A stretch of 64,000 nucleotides of DNA from assembly GCA_001936135.1 (NCBI GenBank), contig CP012817.1:310001-374000 (forward strand). The letters run 5' to 3'. The stretch comes from Saccharomycopsis fibuligera x Saccharomycopsis cf. fibuligera (lineage: Eukaryota; Ascomycota; Saccharomycetes; Ascoideales; Saccharomycopsidaceae). The notes beneath the pieces are model-generated. The model was not told the DNA's origin, searched no databases, and worked only from the letters and a program-made list of their open reading frames with translations. The position numbers and the translations under genes were made by a program. Below, piece after piece: positions 42,501-52,298 of this stretch. Each line of letters begins with the position of its first letter. The first letter of the stretch is position 1.

Positions 42501-43662
42501 AAATATCTGCCAAAAACTCTTGCAATGTGTTTTTTGAATTGTTATAAAAATCAAGATTTTTGGTAATTGATTGCACATGTCTTTCATACTTAGCTAAATC
42601 TTTGCTAATTTGAGCCTTTTCTTGCTTTTTGGTCGATTTAGCTTTAAGTTTTTTATTTATGGCGTTAATTTTATCATTCTCAATATTCAAATTCGTTTGA
42701 TTTTTGTCGTAATTCTTGGTACATTTGATCAAAATTTCGCAAATAGTGGTTTCTATAGTGAGCAACACCACAGTGGAAACATATCTTAGCGATCTTAAAT
42801 TCGATGTTGACAAACTAGATAACCAAATCAAGATATTTTCTAAAAATTCCGGCTCTTCGTCTTCTTCTTCTTCCTCATTTTTATTTCCGTTACTATTACT
42901 GTCCGATATTAATAAATTTCTTTCATTAGACTGTATAATGACCTGCTTTATGAATGCTGGGAAAGTTTGTCTAAACACTTTATACTGCTTGCCTTTACTA
43001 GCAAATGCAAACTCATGCGTACCCTGCTTTTGAAACACTGACTGTATCTCAGAAACGGTATCCGGTGCAGCTTCAACATTGGATACATCATGTTGCTCCA
43101 CCTGCGATAAGCAACCACAAGCTCTGAGCACCAAATTCACTAGATTTTTTATAGCTAGTTGTTCATTTTCTTGATACTCTTCAAGCCAATCATTAGCGAG
43201 ATTTATGACTGAAACGTCAGGATCATTTAACGATTTAAAAATAGCGTTCTCTATTAAATTTTCCTCAAGTTCTTTCTGGTACTCTTTCTGACTTTTTTTC
43301 TGTGGACTTGCTATTCTTCTTCTTTTATTGTTGTAATTTTTGCTCTTATTAGATTTTGTCTTGTGAGCATGTTTTCTCTTTGGGAATCCACGAGGCACAT
43401 ATTCTTCTTCAGTGTCTGAATCTTCAATTTCCTCATCAGATGATGATAATACTATTGCGTCTGATCGATCCTTTTCTCTCTGCCGGTCTTTATTGTGATC
43501 GTTTTCTTCATCGTCATTATTACTGCTATTGTAACTATTGTCGCTCTCTTCATCGCTTATTTCAATCAACTTGTCAATAGCGTCCTCGTTATAGTTAATG
43601 GTCGATCTCTTATTGAGACGCGTCGAGTGTCTCGTCATCGGGCGTTCCACAACCGTAGGCAT
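39553..43662 (-). CDS. IRR1: Cohesin subunit SCC3/IRR1 (STAG family)
   Basis: HEAT-repeat subunit of cohesin that binds Scc1 and DNA and is needed for sister-chromatid cohesion. It has 1369 aa. The N-terminus is acidic and basic by turns and disordered. The stromalin conserved domain is visible at about residues 390-480: IFVHRFKDVDPKIRIECIKA, LYHWIELYPEFFF, FLRYFGWLLFDMN, VKIEVLKNLTRLY. Helical repeats follow to the end, interrupted by a long acidic/Lys insert at about 755-895 made partly of GAT/GAA microsatellite. That insert is species-type low complexity in an otherwise ordered region. An MCB pair about 235 bp upstream fits G1/S expression. Confidence 0.92.
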   Translation of the reverse strand: MPTVVERPMTRHSTRLNKRSTINYNEDAIDKLIEISDEESDNSYNSSNNDDEENDHNKDRQREKDRSDAIVLSSSDEEIEDSDTEEEYVPRGFPKRKHAHKTKSNKSKNYNNKRRRIASPQKKSQKEYQKELEENLIENAIFKSLNDPDVSVINLANDWLEEYQENEQLAIKNLVNLVLRACGCLSQVEQHDVSNVEAAPDTVSEIQSVFQKQGTHEFAFASKGKQYKVFRQTFPAFIKQVIIQSNERNLLISDSNSNGNKNEEEEEDEEPEFLENILIWLSSLSTSNLRSLRYVSTVVLLTIETTICEILIKCTKNYDKNQTNLNIENDKINAINKKLKAKSTKKQEKAQISKDLAKYERHVQSITKNLDFYNNSKNTLQEFLADIFDTIFVHRFKDVDPKIRIECIKALYHWIELYPEFFFENSFLRYFGWLLFDMNNQVKIEVLKNLTRLYKKNTNLVISGLKQFTERFKTNIISLLIHDLDYNIKINCLHLLVEINKIGFLEDKEILKINNLAFQIMEQDGQDVLNEFNNVPAINRELKENGRLLNELIKFINHIEVEKTGELKEQYKLSIDYAKKHFPVDITNNMIKFKTLIQIINYSKNFYNISRGGDNDDDSADNDEDDILMLNKEVKVSDFNISKKLESSGFQNTEILKQFLLNSNGSVIYLNQIARIGFLLYKNFSDYFKSWKFLLTYLTIDFSSIDELDEEFKKLIELNDQEDYFLLNLLYGILYAAITKESVSYYVADYNTTATEDNKKNNKKRKKQRMTKKQAELQKQAERDAESAAEAKANEKKLARANMQGEEEDDGQEGKKYEGKNTDKDDENEGQVNENQEEDNNDNNNDEELDEVDSEEENSNDENGDSDDDNDDDDDNDSDPNSSDKLLGQLINSLPAFFEKFGSVHYNYKVVFSIFLQLTTFQNFKDLQQETVLIKLIKLFLQVYKNSSVEILELKNEFVKFFTMVKRSLENNELSNDIKLLVQNAIIELSLELSNAVSEEDPSLDKFENAVTILNNISLVLEKLLIAGVVFNISEFIGGLIVDEIGDKIFAGVMKIVNSDLILESNWETKAFKIQNQLQLVFKFYLNYVSWKFEKLYQFGKNSTLNAFIGDDEFTTISNSNHKENEQGVVFGSNLHSSEASETSLSRHLNKIQAIIDQLSDLLLLNDESQDIINGNNDANDLKMVINKLKLASSSYLIDIIIVVNLFYKNFQNDEKLTNAFDDFHFFFENQIKLNIFTNNDIGGADNGKLLGELLQIYFHLESDLALLLDVQLDRNDDESVNYGFLTEEDKAALNDPQQQQQQKLQYEKQLVGYTLKLLSLRNAKLVSKEWISRLYLNKEKLGGLYATVVDSKDNVDVMEAELKAVESS

Positions 43663-45022
43663 AACTGACAGTAAAGCGTGGTAGAAGAGGTTGGTATTTT
43701 GTTGGCAGTACTTTCAGTAAAGAAACTAAGGCGTTATGGATTATTATCAAAAAAAAAAAAAAAAATAAAAAAAAAAAAAAATAAAAAAATAAAAAAAGAA
43801 AAAAGAAGCAAGGCAAACAAGCTTTTGAAATCAAGTCAGCGCTAAACAAGGGCAAAAACAAACAAAAAAAATTATGGTAAAAAAAAATGAAGACGCGTTA
43901 CTACGCGCATCACTGTGTCTACGGTTTGATGCCCTGGCGTATATTATCTAACTTTTATCAACATGAACATAAAGTACAGTGAACCTAGTTGTCATAGGCT
44001 ACCTTGCAGAGTTGAAATTAGAGAAGTGAACATAATAAGTGCACGTATAGCATTTAAATTACTTTTCAAATAATAAATAAAATGATTATACTCAAGGCCC
44101 ATGATACTAGTAAGCAATTGTAAACTATAGTACAACTCAAATGGCAGATTTAAATTTAACACTTACAAAGTCAACTTGCTTCTGTTAAGAAGAATCGAGT
44201 TCAATAAACTATAGTGGCGCCATTTTATTACTCTCTTATCACCTGGTAATGTTTTCCATTTTGTTAACACTTTTTCTTCTTCAAAAAAATTAGGAAATTC
44301 TCTAAAAGTTGGTCTTTTCATTAACTATGGGTATTAATTAGCAAGATTGACTGTATTATTATAAGTTTTTACCTTCATCTTCTTTTGCATTGCAACTACA
44401 GAGTCTATGTGTGCATAAAATTCTTACTAATGATAAGAATCTTGTTCACTGTTATCTTTAATCTCTCGAAGCTTTATGGATATCTATTAGAAGTTTTTGT
44501 TTCCTTTGCCATTTTTCAAAAATAAAGTCAAAAATTAACGTTGATTCCACCATTAAGACAGAAAAATCTCGATTCTTACATCATTACTACACACAGGCAA
44601 CGGCTGCGCAAAGATTTAGAGTTCAAATCGAATATGGATTTATGTTATGCAATGAATTTGGTAGTTCACGCCCACATCATTAATCAGAAATGAGAAACTG
44701 TGTTGACTGAGAAAGCTTTGCTATATGGATGAAATATTGAGCATGTGAAATAAAGTATTAATATGCATAATTATGTATATAATTGTATAAAAATGCACTA
44801 TTCACATGCCGAAAATATCAGCTAAAGTGTCCGGGTATCCGTTTGACAATCCGAATATTCATGATTGGATGAAAAAATGCGCTGCAAAGACAGCTTTATT
44901 GAGAGAAAAAAAATAATGATAGCTACAGTAGTGTTGGGGCTAGGAGGTGATAGTGTTCAAAGAGAGGTTTCTGTGGAGTATCTCGTACTATAATACTTTC
45001 CATTAAAACCAATTTTCCAACA
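43663..45022. promoter_or_regulatory. Divergent intergenic: IRR1 promoter (MCB pair) and complex I gene promoter
   Basis: 1.36 kb between divergent genes. On the IRR1 side lies an A-rich composite (43750-43800), then a perfect MCB ACGCGT at 43893-43898 and ACGCGC at 43903-43908, about 231-246 bp before the IRR1 start. On the other side, ATTGG (a reversed CCAAT box) at 44864-44868 lies about 155 bp before the complex I gene and could bind the HAP complex. Between them nothing gene-like is visible. Confidence 0.5.
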
Positions 45023-45788
45023 ATGTCCAATCCTGCTCCAAGCACAACCTATCAGGTATGTTATTTTGTGGTTTTAATATATTGTGAATTTAAACTCTAA
45101 GCTTTGTTTCCATGTCCATCTGCCTTTTTTTTTTTTTTTTTTTTTTTTTGAGATTGACCCTTGTTGCAGTTGATTAATGTTATCGTGCAAAGTGACAATA
45201 AAATGCGTAAGTTAACTGTGTGTTGCGCGCTAGTTGCTTCATGAATTTTTGAGGTTTTCATGAATTAATATTAACCTCGAATTAATACAGAAAATTGATT
45301 CTGATCCTGAATTCACCAAAGTTGTTAAGTACTTCCGTCCATCAGACTATGGTGTCATTGCTGCTTCTACTGTGACTTTCCCTACACTTCTTACGCTTTT
45401 TGAAAAGTTCGAACCAGTTAATGGCAAATTCTTTCAGAGACCATCTGGTTCTTTGCTCAGATTGACCTCTTTGTTGGGTCTCACTGGTGGGTTCCTTATC
45501 GCTTACAACAGATCCACTCAAAGATTTTGGGGTTGGAGTGAAAACAAGGCCGAATTGGAAAAATATAAGGCTGAAATTAGAGAAAATTTACTCAAAGGTG
45601 AACCAGCTCATGGTAAATCCACTTTAAGCCCATGGTTGCAAGATATTGCTAATAGAAACTCACAAAACTCACAACTTGGAATGGCCATCATTCCATTTTT
45701 CAATTTCGTGAATCATCCATATCACGGTAACGAAAAGCTTATTGAAGAGGTTCAAGCTGAAATCAAGAGTCAAGGCCAGAGTCAATAA
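45023..45788 (+). CDS. Complex I accessory subunit (fungal 21-kDa/NUXM type), spliced
   Basis: Nuclear-encoded accessory subunit of mitochondrial NADH:ubiquinone oxidoreductase. Exon 1 is 45023-45055 (MSNPAPSTTYQ) and exon 2 is 45291-45788, giving 176 aa. The intron (235 nt) has a GTATGT donor, a likely TATTAAC branch at about 45269 and an ATACAG acceptor, plus a 26-T run. The protein has the family's N-terminal IDSDPEFTKVVKYFRPSDYG, one or two membrane helices (VTFPTLLTLF; SLLGLTGGFLIAY), the RFWGWSENKAE segment and a C-terminal AIIPFFNFVNHPYHG. Both known domains of the fungal 21-kDa subunit are present. Its presence shows the organism keeps complex I, unlike Saccharomyces. Confidence 0.9.
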
Positions 45789-46180
45789 ACTGTTTACCTG
45801 ATGATGTCTTTTTTACTCTTTGTTTCTTGATCGCTTTTTCCTCTGTTTCATCAATCTTTACTTCTCTTCATCATATTTTACTTTTTTTTTAAAAAAAAAA
45901 AAACGCCGCCTTGCCATGCCCTCCTATTGTCCTTAGTTAATAAATATTACTGAAAAAATAATTTTTTCAAAAGTTAAAAGGATACTTTTTTATGCTGTAA
46001 ATGTAGGTATGCGAACATGTCATTCGTGTATTTCGTTTTTCTACCAATCAGTGATACTACATGGAAAACAGTAAGGGTGGTGAAAAAGACAGCTAGGAAA
46101 TATCTATTAGTTGTCTGTCTATCTTTGATATTTCTGTTAACAATCTGTTTTGAGAGTTTACATTTCACCTTGAGAAACCA

Positions 46181-46363
46181 ATGACACTGCATACTTACAA
46201 GTCTTCAAGACTTGATCTCAAACAATATTTATTGAGACAGTCTGCCAACATTATGAAAGATTTAAAAAAAGTATCATGCTCTAAGCCCGACTTGACAAAA
46301 CTGGTTCAAGTTTACCTTTCCTACAGCGATACTTGTAGCTCACTTTTATCCAATAAGCTCTAA
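46181..46363 (+). CDS. Doubtful small ORF, 60 aa
   Basis: Starts MTLHTYKSSRLDLKQYLLRQ and has a plausible amphipathic helical composition with Cys residues, but no known family, no clear splice signals and no start context that sets it apart. A second short ORF (MSNMELESLKGTIITM) begins 10 nt after its stop. Most likely chance. Confidence 0.2.
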   Translation: MTLHTYKSSRLDLKQYLLRQSANIMKDLKKVSCSKPDLTKLVQVYLSYSDTCSSLLSNKL

Positions 46364-46608
46364 TTATCAACAATGAGTAACATGGAACTTGAATCTTTGA
46401 AAGGGACGATTATCACAATGATCTCAAATCCATTAACACTAGTAGGCCTAAACTGTCTCATCTTGCATTTAAGATAGAAAAGCTGCAATATGAATCATAA
46501 AATCAAACTATAATATGACATTGAAGTTTAACTGAAATTCTTCTTATTTTTCTTCTGCTCTTTCAAAGATCTTCATTATTTGATAAAAGGAAAAAAACAC
46601 ACATTATG

Positions 46609-46610
<2 letters not shown>

Positions 46611-46646
<36 letters not shown>

Positions 46647-46670
46647 ATAATAATAATAATAATAATAATA
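46611..46670. repeat. 34-nt poly(A) followed by (TAA)n
   Basis: Thirty-four A, then TGA and about eight TAA/ATA units. It has the same layout as the composite at 7205-7260. Confidence 0.9.
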
Positions 46671-47023
46671 AATAAAAAAGCCAAGGCACGTCGGCCATTT
46701 GTGGCGTAAGCTATGATGTAATGCATAATATATTTTTCGGTGATTTCCAAACACTACATACGCATGTTAATTGAAAAACAATCAAAAAATGATAAAATGA
46801 GCCTCGAGAATTCTATGTGATATTAGTGCTCTAATAGATAGCTGCGACGGCGGCGGGGAAATTCAACATTCTTTAAAGATTAGCATTGACTGAAGATCTA
46901 TAGGTCGGATAAACTACCTGTACGATATGCAACAGCGAAGGGACATGATGTACTGCTTTGTCCGAAGTACATTCACTTTTTAGTTTTTTTCACTTTTTTT
47001 TTTTCCGCAAATTTGCAACCATG

Positions 47024-48679
47024 CTAGTCATCACTGATAATGCTAAGCAAGGTGTTCTCGTAATCTTGAGTATCTACCTCGTTAGGTGATACTAATTTCT
47101 GATTTACATCATCAGCGTTAGTTGTATTTAGTGTTTGCAATGAGCTAGTGAATGAGCTATTTGTCCCTCGAGAAAAGTTGTCTTCCTTATCATTTGTCGT
47201 CGGAAAATCTCTTGACGTATAAGAATTAGCAATAGTGTTATTACTAGCATAGATAGAGAGCTGTGGAGACGACGTTTGCAGTGGTGGTGGTACAGAGCTG
47301 CTGTACGGCTTGCCAAAGTCACAATTTGCTATTGCTCTGCTAAATTTTATCCCAGATCTTGGTGTAATCTGCTTGGTGGATTTGTCGACAATTGTTACTG
47401 ATTCGTCTTTTTTGTCTCCTACATTATCAGCATAGGTAGCAGGAGTAATATTTTCACGGCTATCAACGCCTGCTAAATCATTGTTTAGAGTATAAGCCGT
47501 GAATGAATCTTCGTCTGAAACATTGGCCTTAGTGACTCGAGGGCGTTTTACCGTGTTGGTGGTAGTGGTGGTCAGATTGGTGGTGCGATTCCCAATGGCC
47601 ACATTTTTGCGTTTTTTCGGATTATCATTTTTTGGCATCAGGTTATGAGCAGCAGCGGAGTCGCTTGATTGTATGCATGATGACGGTGGCAACAGCGGCG
47701 TATGTTTTATTGTTCGTGGTGGTGATGGTGGCTCGTGCGCATTCCGATCATTATTTGAATTTGATTTATTCAGTTGCAGTAATTCCAATATCATCTGTTG
47801 GTTTGATTCTAGCTGGTCCAACCGTTTACACAGCTTTGATTCAAATTCTATTTTTTCGTCTCTAATTTTTTTGCGTTGTTTGTAGTGAAAATCTTTGGAC
47901 TTATTCATGATGTCTTTGCATATGTTTTGACTGTGTTTTCGTTGTAATTCGTTCAACTTTTCTACTAACGGACCGTTATCTTGGTCAGGTAAATGAATTG
48001 GTGCTACTGTGTTTTGATGTTTTGTGTTGTTGGCTATGTTTTCATTAATCGCAGAATGGAAGTCTTCTAGAGATTTTTTTATTTGTTGCATGTCTTTACG
48101 TAAGTCAGCATTACAACAGTTGCTATTTGCTTGGAAGCCAGTTTTTCCGTTGACAGCCTGCGGCTGCGGCGGTTGTGTCAGTGCTGGCGATGGCGGTACT
48201 ATGTTTTGGTTCACATTAGATGATTCCAATCGCTCAACTAATTTCTCTAGCTTTTGTAGGAAAAAGGCTGTTTGATCTTTGAGATCATTTGATTCCAATT
48301 CTAGCCTGTTTGACCATTTCAAGAGGTTGTAGCTGTTGGTTTGTAAGTCTTCGTCGTCCCCTGAGGAGTATGAGCCGTCATTTATATTAGGGTGCGCGCT
48401 ATGATGTTTAGCTGGCAGTGTTGTTTTCTGTTTGGCAGCATTTGTGTCGACTGTATTGTTATTGCTGTTTTCTAGAAACTTCCTTGAGCTACTCTCACTA
48501 TACCTCTCTTTGCCACTGGGATGATTGTTGTTCTTCCTTGACATCGCTGTTGCTGACGTTGCGCAATTGTCGTCGTCGCTAGAGACGTCGGTACCGCTGA
48601 AGGAAGTTGACCTCCGGGAGCGTAGTCCGGACGCTTCCAAATGGAAGATCTGATTAAAATCCATAGCGGTGGCAATCAC
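47024..48679 (-). CDS. Orphan coiled-coil protein with basic NLS-like segment
   Basis: A 551-aa protein I do not recognise. The likely start is 48679 or the fifth codon after it (48664, MDFNQIFHLEASGLRSRRS). The N-terminal 120 residues are Ser/Asn-rich. Short coils lie at about 130-160 (LKDQTAFFLQKLEKLVERLE) and 190-310 (DLRKDMQQIKKSLEDFHSAI; RKKIRDEKIEFESKLCKRLD). A basic cluster (NPKKRKNVAIG and KRPRVTK, about 355-385) looks like a nuclear localisation signal. The tail is Ser/Thr/Asn-rich and ends ENTLLSIISDD. Gene-like length and codon use; probably a nuclear coiled-coil protein, function not assignable. Confidence 0.78.
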   Translation of the reverse strand: MIATAMDFNQIFHLEASGLRSRRSTSFSGTDVSSDDDNCATSATAMSRKNNNHPSGKERYSESSSRKFLENSNNNTVDTNAAKQKTTLPAKHHSAHPNINDGSYSSGDDEDLQTNSYNLLKWSNRLELESNDLKDQTAFFLQKLEKLVERLESSNVNQNIVPPSPALTQPPQPQAVNGKTGFQANSNCCNADLRKDMQQIKKSLEDFHSAINENIANNTKHQNTVAPIHLPDQDNGPLVEKLNELQRKHSQNICKDIMNKSKDFHYKQRKKIRDEKIEFESKLCKRLDQLESNQQMILELLQLNKSNSNNDRNAHEPPSPPRTIKHTPLLPPSSCIQSSDSAAAHNLMPKNDNPKKRKNVAIGNRTTNLTTTTTNTVKRPRVTKANVSDEDSFTAYTLNNDLAGVDSRENITPATYADNVGDKKDESVTIVDKSTKQITPRSGIKFSRAIANCDFGKPYSSSVPPPLQTSSPQLSIYASNNTIANSYTSRDFPTTNDKEDNFSRGTNSSFTSSLQTLNTTNADDVNQKLVSPNEVDTQDYENTLLSIISDD

Positions 48680-49366
48680 TTCAGCATATCAAAATAATAT
48701 TCATAAAATGAAAACAACACCTTGCAATTGTTTTTTCTATCTTCATCACCAGCGCTTACTGACTTTGTTTAAAGTAGAGCTTAAGCGCCCAGAAGACATT
48801 GGCGGTGTCCTGGATATTAACCATGCATGTACCAACGTGCTAGGTGTGCTAATTAGTTAAGCTAGTAGGTGAGGAGCCCCGGAGGCTCTGGAGAACTGCA
48901 ATGCCAGCGTCATTGCGCGCTCGTATGCACCTATGGACATGAGACTGCGTCGCAGTGCTTCAAAGTGAAAAATGGAGGCAGCAGGTGGTGCCCGGGGCGA
49001 ACGCCGCTCACACAGTAACAATACTATACTCGCTCACTCGATAGTAGGGCTCATGTTACATTGCTCAGCGTTGGCGTTGCGCAAAGGAGGCCGCTCCCTC
49101 AGGGGAACCAGCTGACCACCCGCCAATGCATTGTGTTGGGGAATTGATTGCACCGTCCGCTGACCGTGCAGTCCGTCTTGGTAGCAGCTAGCTGGCTGGC
49201 CCCCAGAACTATATATAACGAGCTGCTTCCTGTTTATCGTCTCAACTTTTTCCTTCCTTTTTCTTCTCCCTTTTCTATTTCCTTTTTTTCATTCCTCATC
49301 TATCAACTTTCAAAGTTATTTTTCTCTAACTACATTAATTCAATTTCAATCCAATCTTAATTCACA
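48680..49366 (+). promoter_or_regulatory. FBA1 promoter
   Basis: GC-richer than most spacers here. A good TATA box, TATATATAA, lies at 49210-49218, about 150 bp before the ATG, followed by a CT-rich leader with TTCCTTCC blocks typical of strongly expressed glycolytic genes. GAGCC-CCGGA-GGCTC at 48873-48887 is a short inverted repeat. No exact Gal4 or Gcr1 site identified. Confidence 0.65.
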
Positions 49367-50452
49367 ATGGGTGTTCAAGACATTTTATCTAGAAAGGCCG
49401 GTGTTATTGTCGGTGACGATGTTCGTAAATTGTTTGAATATGCCCAAGAAAAACAATTTGCCATCCCAGCTATCAATGTCACTTCTTCTTCTACTGTTGT
49501 TGCTGCTTTAGAAGCTGCTAGAGACAGCAAGTCCCCAATTATCTTGCAAACCTCCCAAGGTGGTGCTGCTTACTTTGCCGGTAAAGGTGTTGACAACAAG
49601 GACCAACAAGCTTCTATTGCTGGTTGCATCGCTGCTGCCCACTACATCAGATCCGTTGCTCCACTTTACGGTGTTCCAGTTGTTTTGCATACTGACCATT
49701 GTGCCAAGAAATTGTTGCCATGGTTTGAAGGCTTCTTGAAGGCTGACGAAGACTACTACAAGTTGCACGGTGAGCCATTGTTCTCCTCTCACATGATTGA
49801 CTTGTCTGCTGAAACTGATGACTACAACATTCAAACCACTGCTCACTACTTTGAAAGAGCCTCTAAAATGAACCAATGGTTGGAAATGGAAATTGGTATT
49901 ACTGGTGGTGAAGAAGACGGTGTCAACAACGAAAGTGCCGACAAGGACACTTTGTACACTTTGCCAGAAACCGTTTTCAACGTTTACAAAGCATTGGCTC
50001 CAATCTCTCCAAACTTCTCTATTGCCGCTGCTTTCGGTAACGTTCATGGTGTTTACAAGCCAGGTAATGTTGTCTTAAGACCATCTATCTTGGGTGAACA
50101 TCAAGAGTACGCTTACAAGCACATTGAAAACCCAAAGACCAAAAAACCAATCTTCTTGGTCTTCCACGGTGGTTCTGGTTCCACTCAAGAAGAATTTGAT
50201 ACTGCCATCAAGAATGGTGTTGTCAAGGTTAACTTGGACACTGATTGTCAATACGCTTACTTGGAAGGTATCAGAGATTACGTCTTGAATAAGAAGGACT
50301 ACATCATGACTCCAGTTGGTAACCCAGAAGGTGAAGACAAGCCAAACAAGAAATACTTTGACCCAAGAGTCTGGGTCAGAGAAGGTGAAAAGACTATGAG
50401 CCGCAGAATCACCGAAGCTTTGGAAATCTTCCACACCAAGAACCAATTATAA
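49367..50452 (+). CDS. FBA1: Fructose-bisphosphate aldolase, class II
   Basis: Zinc-dependent glycolytic aldolase splitting fructose 1,6-bisphosphate. It has 361 aa, the yeast length. Zinc ligand region HTDHC at His108/Asp110/His111; further ligands in the GNVHGVYKPGNV and FHGGSGS segments; the phosphate-binding NLDTDCQ follows. Codon use is extremely biased (Leu almost always TTG), with no in-frame CTG that I can find, as expected for one of the most highly expressed genes. That bias also produces long antisense ORFs over this gene, which I do not accept. Confidence 0.97.
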   Translation: MGVQDILSRKAGVIVGDDVRKLFEYAQEKQFAIPAINVTSSSTVVAALEAARDSKSPIILQTSQGGAAYFAGKGVDNKDQQASIAGCIAAAHYIRSVAPLYGVPVVLHTDHCAKKLLPWFEGFLKADEDYYKLHGEPLFSSHMIDLSAETDDYNIQTTAHYFERASKMNQWLEMEIGITGGEEDGVNNESADKDTLYTLPETVFNVYKALAPISPNFSIAAAFGNVHGVYKPGNVVLRPSILGEHQEYAYKHIENPKTKKPIFLVFHGGSGSTQEEFDTAIKNGVVKVNLDTDCQYAYLEGIRDYVLNKKDYIMTPVGNPEGEDKPNKKYFDPRVWVREGEKTMSRRITEALEIFHTKNQL

Positions 50453-51059
50453 GTTTCATGACCTGTTTTTTAATCTGTTCTTTTTCTATGATAACTATTT
50501 TAATTATTTTCTATATTTGATTTCTGTTTATTTTTAACGATCCTATAAATAAAGCTAAAAACAATTTAAAACTATACAAAAAAGATCAATGCCTGTAGTG
50601 TTTGGCTTAATTTGGAGGGTCAATTGAACAATTTGATCACATTTTACAATAATGAAACTGCAAACCTGTTGCTGTCCGCTATGTTGATTACTCATTTATC
50701 GTTCTCCACAAGCTTTTTCATGTGGTTATGTGTCCCTGGGCAGTACAACCAAGTGGGAGAAAAGTTTTTCTGAACTTATGTGAATGCAGCTACTGGATTC
50801 CCGCGGAAGCGTTTGTTGTTCGTCAATCAGCCGACTGTACAGCGTCGTACATCGTGGGCAACATCTTTTTTTTTTTTTCTGTTTTTCTCGTTATCGAGAG
50901 ACAAAAAACAAAGACTGTAAATAGATTTAAGTAAAGATCGCGATAAGCCAGAGACCTTTTTGTTATTTTCAACTGCATTTTTTTTTTTTTTTTTTGACAA
51001 AAAGTTCAAACAAGGGCAACAAAATTACACGTTAATTTGGGGAAAAGACTAAGCACAAT
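50453..51059. other. Intergenic, FBA1 3' end and PNP1 promoter
   Basis: T-rich FBA1 3' flank, then a T run at about 50867-50879, a small hairpin TCTCG-TTAT-CGAGA (50886-50899) and a 19-T run near 50978, before the PNP1 leader. No gene seen. Confidence 0.55.
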
Positions 51060-51277
51060 ATGTCAACAGCTCATAAAGATTACATGGAAACCCTTCACAG
51101 AGCCAAAGAGGCTATCTTAGGCCACTTGCCAGATTCATTGCAGAAACCTAGAGTTCTTATCATTTGCGGTTCCGGATTGGGAGGTATTGCCAAAAAGATT
51201 AAACAGGATGATTTAGTGGAGATTCCATACTCTCAGATTCCAGGTTTTAAAGTATCAACTGGTAAGTAAGAGTTTCT

Positions 51278-51315
<38 letters not shown>

Positions 51316-52298
51316 GATCTTAACTTTCTTCTATATAAGTAGAGATGAGATGAGGGCTATAATAAGGTAATAGTGGTGCGGAAAAAGTTGTGCGTTGTGG
51401 ATATTTTTGAATTATTGATATCTGAGCAGGATCAAGTTAGTATAGTATGGATTACTAACAGTTTGCAATGTATTAGTTCCTGGGCATGCTGGAAAATTAG
51501 TATTTGGAGGTATTGGTTCAAATAATGTGCCTGTGATGTGCATGGTTGGTAGACTACAGTATGTTTTTCCGCAATTAATCATTTGATCTTCATCTTTATT
51601 ATTTTTCTTTGTGACTTTAAAAGTACTATTGATTTTATCGTTACTGCTTTCTTGTAATACTAACTCAAGATAGTTTCTATGAAGGTTATGAATTCAAGGA
51701 GACGAACTTTCCTGTCAGAGTGGCCTCATTGCTCGGCATCAAAACTATGATTGTTACAAATGCCGCCGGTGGCTTGAATACAGCTTACAAAGCCGGTGAC
51801 TTGATGATTCTCAATGATCATATCAATTTACCTGGTTTTGCTGGCTATCACCCACTTAGAGGACCGAACTTGGAAGAATTTGGTCCTCGTTTTCAACCAC
51901 TTTCTGACGCTTACAACCTTAAATTGCGCCAACTTTTACTTCAAAAAAAGCAAGAACTCAATATCACTAGAGCGATCCACGAAGGTACTTATGTTTTCGC
52001 TGCTGGCCCAACATTTGAATCTAGAGCAGAAGTGAGAATGTTGAGAACTATTGGCGCTGATGCAGTGGGAATGAGTACTGTGCCAGAAGTCATTATTGGA
52101 CGTCACTCTGGCCTCGAAGTATTAGCATTATCATTGATCACTAATGAAGGCGTCGGTGACAAACCAGCCAGCGCTTTTGATGAGAACCCAGTGCCTTTGG
52201 ACAAAGGTATGGCTAGTCATGATGAAGTGCTTGAGTATGCTAATAAGGCATCCGAAGACGTGCAGGCTCTTGTCGAGCAAGTGGTTAATGACTTATGA
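51060..52298 (+). CDS. PNP1: Purine nucleoside phosphorylase, three exons
   Basis: Phosphorolysis of inosine and guanosine to free base and ribose 1-phosphate; purine salvage. Exons 51060-51261, 51477-51558 and 51674-52298 give 302 aa. Intron 1 (215 nt) has a GTAAGT donor and TACTAAC at 51453-51459; intron 2 (115 nt) has GTATGT and TACTAAC at 51658-51664. The joins restore GFKVSTVPGHAGKLVFGG and VGRLHFYEGYEF, both family signatures. Other landmarks are CGSGLGGIA, VTNAAGGLN, GTYVFAAGPTFESRAE and GMSTVPEVIIGRH, which mark the trimeric class I enzyme. Intron 1 carries a 35-A run. Read without splicing the gene would look broken; it is not. Confidence 0.93.

Larger units (their letters stand above)
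45789..47023. other. Convergent intergenic with doubtful small ORFs
   Basis: 3' flanks of the complex I gene and of the minus-strand orphan. It contains a T/A-rich stretch at about 45880-45905, a 34-A run plus TAA repeat (46611-46670), and two small plus-strand ORFs (46181-46363 and 46373-46477) with no recognisable family. Confidence 0.5.

Noticed and set aside
44610-44635. B-box-like GAGTTCAAATC as a second tRNA
   Set aside because: No A box or acceptor pairing around it; only 60986-61068 folds as a tRNA.
49508-50446. Antisense ORFs of 179 and 123 aa over FBA1
   Set aside because: By-product of the extreme codon bias of FBA1; translations are unlike any protein and the sense gene is certain.
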